A stretch of 7,612 nucleotides of DNA from Ectopseudomonas composti (GCA_946886245.1 CAMPIF010000198.1:1-7612), one strand, 5' to 3'; numbered from the stretch's first letter, positions 1 to 6,929 are shown. A program made the numbers and translations. Notes: generated by a model from the letters alone, not told the origin.

Positions 1-313
1 CCAGCCACCAGGGATTGCCGTCGCCACCCACGGCCATGTGATTGGGCACGATATCCAGGATCAGCCCCATGTCATGGGCGCGCAGGGTTTGCACCAGTTG
101 CACCAGCGCGGCTTCGCCACCCAGTTCGGGGTTGATCCGGCTGGGGTCGACCACGTCGTAACCGTGTTGCGAGCCGGGGCGAGCAGTGAGAATCGGCGAG
201 GCATACAGGTGGCTGATACCCAGCTGGGCCAGGTACGGCACCCGGGCTGCCGCGTCATGCAGGGTGAAATCCTTGTGCAACTGCAGGCGCAGCGTGGCGC
301 GCAACTCAGTCAT
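1..313 (-). CDS. treY: Maltooligosyltrehalose synthase TreY, N-terminal 104 codons (cut by window edge)
   Basis: TreY is a cytoplasmic GH13 enzyme that rearranges the reducing-end alpha-1,4 bond of a maltooligosaccharide into an alpha,alpha-1,1 bond, giving maltooligosyl-trehalose for TreZ. The visible part is the start of the (beta/alpha)8 barrel. It has RLQL near residues 9-12, a LGISHLYASPILTARPGS block at 31-48, HGYDVVDPSRINPELGG at 50-66, and GH13 region I as DIVPNHM at 87-93, all characteristic of TreY. I chose the ATG at 311-313. It sits 6 nt after GGGAGG and overlaps the end of malQ by 8 bp (ATGACTGA), so it is probably read by coupled translation as the last visible gene of the glgA operon. 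The nucleophile and acid/base residues lie outside the window, so integrity of the full gene cannot be judged. Function call is firm from the family-specific blocks. Confidence 0.95.
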   Translation of the reverse strand, partial: MTELRATLRLQLHKDFTLHDAAARVPYLAQLGISHLYASPILTARPGSQHGYDVVDPSRINPELGGEAALVQLVQTLRAHDMGLILDIVPNHMAVGGDGNPWWL

Positions 314-2360
314 TGCCTGCCTCCCGGCGTGCGCCATCGAGGCAGGCCAGACGCTCGCTGGTGCCTGGCTGTGCCAGCAGTTCGCCGGCCGCCAGCGGGT
401 AGCGTCGCCGCCAGTTCGGGTGGATGTCGCCAGGGCCGGGCAGGTTGGGCTGCTGCTCCAGACCGCAGGCGTCCTCCAGCGGCAACAGGGTCAGTGGCGC
501 CGGCGTGCGGCCAATGTGCTCGATGCAGGCCAGCAGGCTGGCGTCGTCATCCGTCCCTGTCACCATGTCCTGACGCTCGAACAGCTGGCGCAGCGCCACA
601 CGCTCGCCAGCACGCTCGGCGTGATCGCCTTCGAGCAGCCGCGCGTCGCGCTGCCCGACGCGCACCCGCCATTCCAGATCGCGGCCGGCGAGCCAGCCCT
701 TGATCGTCGGCAGATCGTGGGTGGTGGTGGTCGCCAGGGCATTGCCGGGCCAGCCTTCGGCCGGCACGAAGCCGAGGTCGTCCTGCTCGAACAGCAGCAC
801 CCGCGTGCCGAGGATATTGCGTGCGGCGAGTTTGTCGCGCAGGCCCTCGGGCACGGTGCCGAGGTCTTCGCCGATCACCAGGGCACGATGGCGGTGCGAT
901 TCCAGCGCGAGAAGGCGTAGCAGATCATCCAGCGGGTAGCGCAGGTAGGCGCCGTGCTGCGACTGCGCGCCCTGCGGGATCACCCACAGCCTCTGCAGGC
1001 CCATCACATGGTCGATGCGGATGCCGCCGGCATGCGCCAGATTGGCCCGGAGCATCTCGATATAGGCGCGAAAACCGTGCTGACGCAGCCCCTGCGGCGA
1101 GAAGGCGGCGACGCCCCAGTTCTGCCCGTGACGATTGAGCACGTCCGGCGGGGCGCCGACGGTGACCTGCGGCAGCACTTCGTCCTGGCGCGACCAGGCC
1201 TGGCTGCCGGCGCAATCGGCGCCCACCGCCAGGTCGGCGATCAGCCCGATGCCCATGCCGGCTCCGCTGGCAGTGGCCTGCGCGGTCTCCAGACCATGGG
1301 CGATCAGCCATTGGCAGAAGGCGTGAAAACGCAGCTCATCGGTGTGTTCGATGGCAAAACGGGTCACGGCGCCCTGATTCGGGCTGCGTAGCGCTTCCGG
1401 CCAGGTGCGCCAGTCGCCGCTGCTTCCTTCGCGCAGGCGTTGCGCATGAATGGCCTCGAAGCAGCAATGCTGCTGCAGCGCATCGCCCCCGGCGGTGCGA
1501 AACGCCTCGAAGCGTTCCTGCAATTGGCCGGGGTTGTGGCAGAAATCCGCGTACAGCTGGCGCATCAGGCATTGGCGAGTAGCGGCCACGGCCGGCCAGT
1601 CGATCAGCTCCAGCGCCTCCAGGCGGGTCATTTCACTGTGCAGTCCGGCGGCCTGAATGGCGTGCTTGACGCGTTCCTCGCCGAGCAGGGTGACGGGGGC
1701 GGCGTACAGGGTGTTGAAGAACAGCCGGCTGGACGGTGAATAGGGACCGTAGCTGTGCAGATCGGCGCTGAACTGCGCGTGAACCGGACTCAGGCCGATG
1801 GCATCGGCGCCGTGATTGGCGGCATGCCGGGCTAGTTCCGCCACCGCCAGCGTATCGCCCAGGCCGCCATCACCGTTGCGACGTAGCCCGTAGAGCTGTG
1901 CAGTCAGCCCCCAGATGCGCGGCTTGCCGCACAGCTGTTGGACCGACATGCAGGCGGCCGGTGCCACCGCGAGCGCATGCCGGGTATCGCGAATCTCCAA
2001 CTGGTAATAGCCAGGCTGTTGTTGCGCGGGCAACTGGCCGTCATGGTCGAGACGGCCCTCATCGACATTGCCGTGCTCGTCGGTCAGCCGATAGGGGCTT
2101 TTTGCCGGGTAGAGGGTCAGGGCCAGTGGTTGGTGCTGGTCCTGAAGCAGCAGGCTGGAATCTTCCGGCCCATGCGGGCGGTGCACCAACGAGCTGAGGC
2201 TTTCACGCATTTGCTCAGGGCTTTGCGCCGGATAACCAAGCGCCTCCAGCAGGTTGCGCTGCGCTTGCGGGGTCACGCTCTGTGGCTGCCCGTAGGCATC
2301 GATCCAGTCGATGCTCAGATCCGCTGCCTGCGCCAGTTCGGCCAGTAGTCGATCGCTCAT
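306..2360 (-). CDS. malQ: 4-alpha-glucanotransferase (amylomaltase) MalQ, 684 aa
   Basis: MalQ (GH77) moves alpha-1,4-glucan segments between maltooligosaccharides, lengthening short chains and releasing glucose. At 684 residues it matches the long, E. coli-like MalQ form: an N-terminal region of about 145 residues precedes the barrel, which opens with WGLTAQLYGLR at 150-160. A GDGGLGD block and HSYGPYSPSSRLFFN follow. The three catalytic acids are present: Asp450 in RIDHVMG (nucleophile), Glu498 in GEDLGTVP (acid/base) and Asp549 in THDLPT (transition-state stabiliser). The ATG start overlaps the treZ stop as ATGA, with a TGGAG ribosome site 8 nt upstream; the stop overlaps treY. Its place between treZ and treY suggests that it rebuilds the short leftovers of trehalose production into chains TreY can use; that role is inferred. 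No frameshift or missing motif is seen. Confidence 0.96.
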   Translation of the reverse strand: MSDRLLAELAQAADLSIDWIDAYGQPQSVTPQAQRNLLEALGYPAQSPEQMRESLSSLVHRPHGPEDSSLLLQDQHQPLALTLYPAKSPYRLTDEHGNVDEGRLDHDGQLPAQQQPGYYQLEIRDTRHALAVAPAACMSVQQLCGKPRIWGLTAQLYGLRRNGDGGLGDTLAVAELARHAANHGADAIGLSPVHAQFSADLHSYGPYSPSSRLFFNTLYAAPVTLLGEERVKHAIQAAGLHSEMTRLEALELIDWPAVAATRQCLMRQLYADFCHNPGQLQERFEAFRTAGGDALQQHCCFEAIHAQRLREGSSGDWRTWPEALRSPNQGAVTRFAIEHTDELRFHAFCQWLIAHGLETAQATASGAGMGIGLIADLAVGADCAGSQAWSRQDEVLPQVTVGAPPDVLNRHGQNWGVAAFSPQGLRQHGFRAYIEMLRANLAHAGGIRIDHVMGLQRLWVIPQGAQSQHGAYLRYPLDDLLRLLALESHRHRALVIGEDLGTVPEGLRDKLAARNILGTRVLLFEQDDLGFVPAEGWPGNALATTTTHDLPTIKGWLAGRDLEWRVRVGQRDARLLEGDHAERAGERVALRQLFERQDMVTGTDDDASLLACIEHIGRTPAPLTLLPLEDACGLEQQPNLPGPGDIHPNWRRRYPLAAGELLAQPGTSERLACLDGARREAGND

Positions 2361-4111
2361 CGTGCGGGCTCCAGGGTGACCAGGGCGCTGCGCGGCGGCA
2401 ATTGCGCCTGACGCAGGTCGGCATCGTCGATGCGCAGGGTGTACAGGCGTTCGCCCTGTGTGGCAGGCGAGGGTAGGGACACGGCGCTGATGCCTAGATT
2501 GACGGCGATGCTCAGCGCCGGGCCGTTACCCAAACGCCAACGCGCCAGTACGGCGCCGTCGCCCAGCACTTGCGCGCCGAGACTGCGTGCCTCCTGCAAG
2601 CCCTGCAGCAGGCGGCTGTGGCGCACCTGCAACAAGCCGCGATAGAAGGCCAGCCACTCGCGTTGCTGCGGCTCCAGTGCCGGCGCCAGATCCGGCTGTG
2701 AGCGCTGGAAACTGGCCTCGGCATTGGGATCGGCGATGGCTTCGCGGCTGTGCGCTGAGCTGAACTGGGAAAAATCGGTGAACTCGTTGCGCCGCCCTTC
2801 GCGCACGGCGTTGGCCAGCTCATCGTGATAATCGGTAAAGAACAGAAAAGGCCGTTTGCTGCCCCATTCCTCACCCATGAACAGCAGCGGCACCATCGGA
2901 CACAGGAGCAGGAGCACGGTGGCGGCCTTCAGCGCGTCATGGTCGGAGAGCAGCGTCAGGCGCTCGCCGAAGGCGCGGTTGCCCACCTGGTCATGGTTCT
3001 GCAGAAACAGCACGAAGGCATGTGGCGGCAGATCGGCACTGGGTTCGCCGCGCGGCTGGCCATGGCGATTGGCCTGGCCCTGATAGACGAACCCCTGTTC
3101 CAGGCAGGTGGCCAGCTTGCGGGTCGGCGCCTGAGCGTAATCGGCGTAGTAGCTTTCGTTCTCGAAGGTGAGCAGGGCATGCAGGGTGTTGTGGCCATCA
3201 TCGTTCCACTGTGCATCGAAACCCTCGCGCAGCAGCTGTGCGGCGTTGTGCTCGTTTTCCAGCACCAGATGCACGTGGCGCGGCTGCGGCAGCGCCGAGC
3301 GCACGCGCGCCGCCAGCTCCTTGAGAAATTCGTCATCATCGATGGCGTGCACGGCGTCCAGACGCAGGCCGTCGACGCGATAGTCCAGCAACCACATCAA
3401 GGCGTTCTCGCAGAAGAAGTCGCGCACCTGCGGGCGGCTGAAGTCGATGGCGGCGCCCCAGGGCGTGATGCGCTCCTGGTGGAAGAACTGCCGCGCATAC
3501 AGGCCCAGATAATTGCCGTCCGGGCCGAAGTGGTTGTAGACGACATCGACGAATACCATCAGGTCACAGGCATGGGCGCTGTCGATCAGTTGCTTGAGTT
3601 CATCGGGTGTGCCGTAGGCGTTGGCCGGGGCGAACGGCAGAACGCCGTCATAACCCCAGTTGCGCATCCCAGAAAAGGTATTGAGCGGCATCAGCTGCAA
3701 GGCGGTGACCCCGAGGTCGGCCAGATGCGGCAGATGCTCGATGACCTGCTGAAAACCACCGAACAGGCCGACATGCAGCTCATACAGCACCGTCTCGTGC
3801 CAGGGCCGACCATTCCAGTCGCGGTGATGCCAGATATAGCTCGAGTGATCGATGACCTGGCTGAAACCATGCACGTCCTCGATCTGCCGACGTGAGGCCG
3901 GGTCCGGTACCGGCCACCGTCCGTCGATGCGGTAGCGATAAACGGTGTCGCTCGGGCAGTCGAGCAGCAACACGAACCAACCGTCATCCTGTGCCTGCAT
4001 CGGGTGCAGCCGGCCATTTTGCAGTTCCACTTCCACCTGATGGCAACTGGGCGCCCACAGGGCGAAGCGCACGCGTCCATCGGCCATTGGCCGGGCTCCG
4101 TGGCTGTACAT
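2357..4111 (-). CDS. treZ: Malto-oligosyltrehalose trehalohydrolase TreZ, 584 aa
   Basis: TreZ (GH13) hydrolyses the alpha-1,4 bond next to the terminal trehalose unit made by TreY and frees trehalose in the cytoplasm. Residues 1-95 form the N-terminal beta-sandwich (HGA at 4-6, RFALWAP at 15-21). The barrel begins near WHETVLYELHVG (104-115) and carries region I DVVYNHFGP (189-197), Asp252 in GLRLDAVH (nucleophile), Glu285 in LENEHN (acid/base) and Asp374 in NHDQVGN (stabiliser). These are close in position to the known Sulfolobus TreZ triad. Length is normal. I take the ATG at 4109-4111, which overlaps the glgA stop as TGATG and keeps the family's HGA motif. It has no good ribosome site, so reinitiation is likely. 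A TTG at 4114 is possible, and an internal ATG at 4087 has GGAG 8 nt upstream but would lose HGA. The stop overlaps malQ (ATGA). Confidence 0.96.
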   Translation of the reverse strand: MYSHGARPMADGRVRFALWAPSCHQVEVELQNGRLHPMQAQDDGWFVLLLDCPSDTVYRYRIDGRWPVPDPASRRQIEDVHGFSQVIDHSSYIWHHRDWNGRPWHETVLYELHVGLFGGFQQVIEHLPHLADLGVTALQLMPLNTFSGMRNWGYDGVLPFAPANAYGTPDELKQLIDSAHACDLMVFVDVVYNHFGPDGNYLGLYARQFFHQERITPWGAAIDFSRPQVRDFFCENALMWLLDYRVDGLRLDAVHAIDDDEFLKELAARVRSALPQPRHVHLVLENEHNAAQLLREGFDAQWNDDGHNTLHALLTFENESYYADYAQAPTRKLATCLEQGFVYQGQANRHGQPRGEPSADLPPHAFVLFLQNHDQVGNRAFGERLTLLSDHDALKAATVLLLLCPMVPLLFMGEEWGSKRPFLFFTDYHDELANAVREGRRNEFTDFSQFSSAHSREAIADPNAEASFQRSQPDLAPALEPQQREWLAFYRGLLQVRHSRLLQGLQEARSLGAQVLGDGAVLARWRLGNGPALSIAVNLGISAVSLPSPATQGERLYTLRIDDADLRQAQLPPRSALVTLEPAR

Positions 4112-5646
4112 CAACGCAGCGCTCGGTGGGCATTGGTCTGGCTCAGCAGACGTTGAAAGAGGCGGTCATACGCCTGCGCCGACTGGCGCCAGTAGAGCGG
4201 GGCGCGCATGGCCTGGCAACGCATGGCTTCCAGCAGCTCGGGATGTTCGAAAACCTGCAGCGCACGGTCGATGGTCCGGCGATAGGCATCGGCCCTGGGC
4301 GCGTCGAAGAGAAAACCGCTGACGCCATCCTCGATGGTGTCGGCCAGACCGCCCGTGCAACGGGCGATGGGCAGCGAGGCGTAGCGCTGGGCGTACATCT
4401 GGCTGAGGCCGCAGGGCTCGAAACGCGAAGGCATGAGCAGGAAGTCGCTGCCGGCATACAGGCGCCTGGCATCGCTTTCATCGAAACCTATATGCACGCC
4501 AATGCGCCCCGGATGGCGTCGGCCCAGCTCCGTCATGGCGGCCTCCAGCGCCGGTTCACCCTGGCCGATCACGCCGATGCGGCCGCCTCGGGCGACGATG
4601 TGCTCGGCAACCTGCAGGGTCAGATCTATACCTTTCTGCTGCACCAGACGCGATACCACGGCGAACAGCGGCCCGTCGTCATCGAGGCCCAGCCATTGCT
4701 GAACATATTCGGCGTTGGCCTGTTTGCCCGCCCAGTCGCCAGCGCTGAAACCCTGCAGCAGGTGCGGGTCGCTCGCGGGGTGCCAGCTCTCGTCGATGCC
4801 ATTGGCGATACCGCTGAGCTGGTCGATCTGCACCTTGGTTCGCAACAGGCCATCGAGACCGCAGCCTTGTTCCGGCGTGGTGATTTCACGGGCATAGCGG
4901 CGGCTCACGGTGGTGACATGCTGTGCATGGGCGATGCCGGCCTTGAGAAACGACAGCTGGCCGTAGAACTCCAGGCCATCGATGCCACAGGCCGACTCCG
5001 GTATCGCCAGCTCGCTGGCACAGCGCATGTCGCACAGGCCCTGGTAGGCCAGGTTGTGAATGGTCAGCAAGCAAGGCGTGCTGGCTTGGCGCCAGGCCAT
5101 GTAGGCCGGTGCCATGGCCGCTGGCCAGTCGTTGGCGTGCACCAGTTCCGGGCGCCATTGGATGCTGGCATCGCCGCTGGCGATTTCCGCAGCAGCCAGG
5201 CCGAGGCGGGCGAAACGGATGTGGTTGTCAGCCCAGTCGCGGCCCTGGGCATCGACATAAGGCGAGCCATCGCGTTCGTACAGCGCGCGATTGAGCAGCA
5301 CGTAGACGATCAGTCCATCGGCCAGATCCATGCGCCCGATCTGGCAAGGTGGCAACGCCGCCAGACCTGGCAACTGCCCGACGATGCGGATCGGTCGGCC
5401 GCTTTCAACGACCTGGCGATAACCGGGGATCAGCAGGCGAATGTCGTGCTGCGGCGACAACGCACGGGGCAACGCCGCAGAAACATCGCCGAGGCCGCCG
5501 CACTTGATCAGATCGGCGAATTCCGACGTGACGAACAGCACGCGCTTGCGCTGCGGGTGCTCGCTGTGCATCTGCAAGGGAGGCTTGGCTGCGGCGTAAG
5601 GTGTGGGTGTGGCGTGAATATGTACGGAGGCTGCAGCGCTTGCCAT
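4111..5646 (-). CDS. glgA: Glycogen/starch synthase GlgA, GT5 family, 511 aa
   Basis: GlgA transfers glucose from a nucleotide sugar, classically ADP-glucose, to the non-reducing end of an alpha-1,4-glucan. It is first in the operon and would supply the chains used by TreY. Motifs: KCGGLGD at 48-54 (the KxGGLxD nucleotide-sugar loop), HANDW in the first GT-B domain, SRLVQQKG opening the second, and PSRFEPCG around Glu410 and Cys412, followed by CTGGLADTIED. The open frame continues upstream to 6351 without a stop, but the ATG at 5644-5646 is preferred because GGAGAGAG lies just before it and everything upstream is antisense to the neighbouring gene. This start leaves about 33 poorly structured residues before the usual beginning of the fold. 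A second ATG at 5571 would shorten this but lacks a ribosome site. No glgC is visible, so the sugar donor's source lies elsewhere. Confidence 0.95.
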   Translation of the reverse strand: MASAAASVHIHATPTPYAAAKPPLQMHSEHPQRKRVLFVTSEFADLIKCGGLGDVSAALPRALSPQHDIRLLIPGYRQVVESGRPIRIVGQLPGLAALPPCQIGRMDLADGLIVYVLLNRALYERDGSPYVDAQGRDWADNHIRFARLGLAAAEIASGDASIQWRPELVHANDWPAAMAPAYMAWRQASTPCLLTIHNLAYQGLCDMRCASELAIPESACGIDGLEFYGQLSFLKAGIAHAQHVTTVSRRYAREITTPEQGCGLDGLLRTKVQIDQLSGIANGIDESWHPASDPHLLQGFSAGDWAGKQANAEYVQQWLGLDDDGPLFAVVSRLVQQKGIDLTLQVAEHIVARGGRIGVIGQGEPALEAAMTELGRRHPGRIGVHIGFDESDARRLYAGSDFLLMPSRFEPCGLSQMYAQRYASLPIARCTGGLADTIEDGVSGFLFDAPRADAYRRTIDRALQVFEHPELLEAMRCQAMRAPLYWRQSAQAYDRLFQRLLSQTNAHRALR

Positions 5647-5648
5647 GT

Positions 5649-5656
5649 CTCTCTCC
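5649..5656 (-). promoter_or_regulatory. Ribosome binding site deciding the glgA start
   Basis: On the minus strand this reads GGAGAGAG, with the GGAG core 6 nt from the ATG at 5646. No comparable site precedes the alternative ATG at 5571, so this site fixes the glgA start inside an open frame that continues far upstream. Confidence 0.75.
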
Positions 5657-5678
5657 ATAGGCTTGGACCTGAGAACGA

Positions 5679-5695
5679 CTCGCCGTGCGGGCGAG
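5679..5695 (-). other. Small stem-loop in the glgA leader
   Basis: CTCGCC (5679-5684) and GGCGAG (5690-5695) form a perfect 6-bp stem with a 5-nt loop, ending 33 nt before the glgA ATG. There is no T tract on either side, so it is not a typical terminator. In a glgA transcript it would be a leader hairpin; whether it does anything is unknown. Confidence 0.35.
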
Positions 5696-5748
5696 GGCCT
5701 GGGGAGGAGCGCGATGGACGATGGTGCGATCTCCCCCCTTACCCTTGA

Positions 5749-5776
5749 GCTGACGGGGTGAGGCGAACAAAGGTTC
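5749..5776 (-). promoter_or_regulatory. Candidate AlgU/sigma-E-type promoter for the glgA operon
   Basis: Minus-strand GAACCT (5776-5771), a 17-bp spacer and TCAGC (5753-5749) resemble the extracytoplasmic-function sigma factor AlgU consensus (GAACTT, 16-17 bp, TCTGA-like), with one mismatch in the first box and a weak second box. It would give a leader of roughly 95 nt. The first box overlaps a short palindrome, AAAGGT-TCG-ACCTTT (5769-5783). On its own the match is weak. It gains weight from similar arrangements at the other three gene starts. Confidence 0.3.
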
Positions 5777-5791
5777 GACCTTTTTTTCACC

Positions 5792-5824
5792 GGGCAAAGG
5801 CAACGTAAAAGTTGAACTTTGCCC
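5792..5824. repeat. Inverted repeat between the divergent glgA and pncC promoter candidates
   Basis: GGGCAAAG (5792-5799) and CTTTGCCC (5817-5824) are perfect 8-bp inverted arms. Inside them CAAC (5801-5804) and GTTG (5811-5814) give a further 4-bp stem around a 6-nt loop. The right arm overlaps the candidate -35 box of pncC and the left arm begins 16 bp behind the candidate glgA -35 box. It lacks a following T tract on either strand. An operator shared by both promoters fits the position better than a terminator, but no regulator is identified. Confidence 0.5.
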
Positions 5825-5841
5825 ATGCTGGCCGCTTCCAC
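5814..5841 (+). promoter_or_regulatory. Candidate AlgU/sigma-E-type promoter for the PncC-like gene
   Basis: A perfect GAACTT (5814-5819), a 17-bp spacer and TCCAC (5837-5841) match the AlgU-type pattern. Transcription would begin near 5848, leaving a leader of about 25-30 nt that just contains the AAGGAG ribosome site. The same layout, with much of the spacer conserved, precedes the DUF4142 gene. The second box departs from TCTGA at two positions, so this remains a prediction. Confidence 0.5.
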
Positions 5842-5874
5842 TGAGCACCCTGACAGCTCCAAGGAGAGCGGCAG

Positions 5875-6357
5875 ATGCAAAGCGTCGAGCAGGTGGTGAA
5901 TTTTCTCAGCCAGTACGAACTGCGCCTGGCCACCGCCGAGTCCTGTACGGCGGGGCTGATCAGCGCGCTGGTGGCGAATGTGCCCGGCAGCGGCAAGGTG
6001 CTCGATTGCGCGTTCGTCACCTATTCGCCGCAGGCCAAGCAGCGCTGCCTTGGCGTCAGCGCCGATACCATCGAGCGTTTCGGCCTGACCAGCGAAGAGG
6101 TAGCGCGGGAGATGGCACTGGGCGCATTGCAGCGCAGTGATGCCGATATCGTTCTGGCCAATACCGGCCTGGCGGAGGCTGAGGGAGAGATGGACGGCGT
6201 GCAGTGCATCGCCTGTGCGATTCGCCTGGAGCAGTATCCGAACATTCTCAGTGAAACGCTGAAGTTCAGCGGAGGCCGCAACCAGGTACGTGAGCAAGCG
6301 GCACGCTACGCCCTGATGCAGTTGCCTTACTACGTGCAACGACTGAGTCAAGGCTGA
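5875..6357 (+). CDS. CinA C-terminal domain / PncC-like protein, 160 aa, divergent paralogue
   Basis: Stand-alone CinA C-terminal domain protein of normal length. Canonical members (PncC) deamidate nicotinamide mononucleotide to nicotinate mononucleotide for NAD recycling in the cytoplasm. Conserved here: AESCTAG at 21-27 with the expected nucleophile Ser23, VPGS at 36-39, VTYSPQAK at 48-55 with Lys55, LGVS at 59-62, SEEVAREMA at 73-81, and FSGGRNQVREQAARYAL at 131-147. The usual TGIAGPxGG signature is altered to TGLAEAEGE (97-105), losing the Gly-Pro-Gly turn, so activity or substrate may differ. The ATG at 5875 has AGGAG 8 nt upstream. It is divergent from glgA and convergent with the DUF4142 gene. 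I give no symbol because it looks like a second copy rather than the housekeeping cinA/pncC that in Pseudomonas sits near recA. Family is firm; enzymatic role is uncertain. Confidence 0.85.
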   Translation: MQSVEQVVNFLSQYELRLATAESCTAGLISALVANVPGSGKVLDCAFVTYSPQAKQRCLGVSADTIERFGLTSEEVAREMALGALQRSDADIVLANTGLAEAEGEMDGVQCIACAIRLEQYPNILSETLKFSGGRNQVREQAARYALMQLPYYVQRLSQG

Positions 6358-6366
6358 TTGGCGAGG

Positions 6367-6399
6367 CGCTGCCGAGCTGCATCAGCAGCCCGGCAAGCG
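6367..6399. terminator. Stem-loop between convergent genes, possible bidirectional terminator
   Basis: TGCCG (6370-6374) pairs with CGGCA (6391-6395). After one mismatch, GCTGC (6376-6380) pairs with GCAGC (6385-6389) around an ATCA loop. CGC/GCG extends the base past a single-base bulge. It fills most of the 47-bp gap between the two convergent stop codons, where a shared terminator is expected. Neither side has a T tract, so it is not a classic intrinsic terminator. Confidence 0.45.
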
Positions 6400-6404
6400 A
6401 GCGA

Positions 6405-6929
6405 TCACTGTTCCGGCAACTGGCCGTTCAACTGCTCAGCGCGTTGCAGATGCTGCTCCAGCTTGGGCAGCGTCTCGCGAGCGAAGCCAGCGAGCTCCTG
6501 GTCATCGGCATTCACGGCGCGACGGAACAACTCGATGGTCTCGCGGTGAGCGACCACCTGATTGTTCATGTAGGCCTTGTCGAAGCTGTCTTCGCTGCGC
6601 AGTTTGAGCACCAGGGCCTTGGCCTGGTTGATCAGTTCGGCATCGTCGGAGACCTCCAGGTCCTTGCTCTTGGCCAGCTCGGCCAACTGCTGATTGGCCC
6701 GACGATGGTCGTCGATCATCATCTGCGCGAAGCCCTTGACCGCTTCGTTCTGCGATTTCTCCAGGGCCAGTTTGGCCGTTTCGATCTCGGCGACGCCTTT
6801 CGCCGATGCCTCTTCGACGAAGTCTTCGCTGCTGATCGATTCCGCCTGGCTGGCAGCCTGCAGACTGCTGACGGCGCAGATGACGAGGGCGGCAGCAGCC
6901 AGTAAGGCCAGTGGTTTCAACGGGTGCAT
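6405..6929 (-). CDS. Exported DUF4142 (ferritin-like fold) protein, 174 aa
   Basis: Periplasmic protein of the DUF4142 family, whose biochemical role is not established. Residues 1-25 form a signal peptide: a basic start (Lys5), a hydrophobic run at 7-20, and likely cleavage after LQA (25) or QAA (26). It is not a lipoprotein, since Ile rather than Gly/Ala/Ser precedes Cys18. The mature part is almost all helix. The first half has FVEEASAKGVAEIE (37-50) and MMIDDHRRANQQL (70-82) with His75; the second has YMNNQVVAHRETIELF (120-135) with His128. This is the usual paired-helix pattern of the family, compatible with a four-helix bundle. The ATG at 6929 has AGGAGG 7 nt upstream. It is divergent from katE and has its own AlgU-like promoter candidate, which suggests an envelope or stress role; that is inference. 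Confidence 0.9.
   Translation of the reverse strand: MHPLKPLALLAAAALVICAVSSLQAASQAESISSEDFVEEASAKGVAEIETAKLALEKSQNEAVKGFAQMMIDDHRRANQQLAELAKSKDLEVSDDAELINQAKALVLKLRSEDSFDKAYMNNQVVAHRETIELFRRAVNADDQELAGFARETLPKLEQHLQRAEQLNGQLPEQ

Noticed and set aside
4085..4087. Internal ATG of treZ with GGAG upstream as the true start
   Set aside because: It would remove the HGA motif typical of TreZ N-termini; the ATG at 4111 overlapping the glgA stop fits the operon's coupling pattern better.
5649..5657. RsmA/CsrA site overlapping the glgA ribosome site (ATGGA)
   Set aside because: Only one ANGGA core is seen in the leader and it is not in a hairpin loop; any Shine-Dalgarno sequence can match this motif.
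3892..5748. Long plus-strand open frame (618 codons) opposite glgA and the end of treZ
   Set aside because: It is antisense to clear catalytic-motif genes, resembles no known protein and is the expected product of GC-rich codon bias on the opposite strand. The same applies to the plus-strand frames at 2825-3895, 186-920, 954-1391 and 6444-6905.
5769..5787. AAAGGT-TCG-ACCTTT followed by a T run as an intrinsic terminator on the plus strand
   Set aside because: The stem is only 6 bp and A/T-rich, and no plus-strand gene lies upstream to be terminated.
5647..6351. Upstream continuation of the glgA frame, which would give a 746-residue protein
   Set aside because: It runs antisense through the PncC-like gene and the promoter region, has no family similarity, and a good ribosome site marks the start at 5646.
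6876..6878. Cys18 of the DUF4142 protein as a lipoprotein attachment site
   Set aside because: Ile precedes the Cys, where a lipobox needs Gly, Ala or Ser, and a normal signal peptidase I site follows at LQA.
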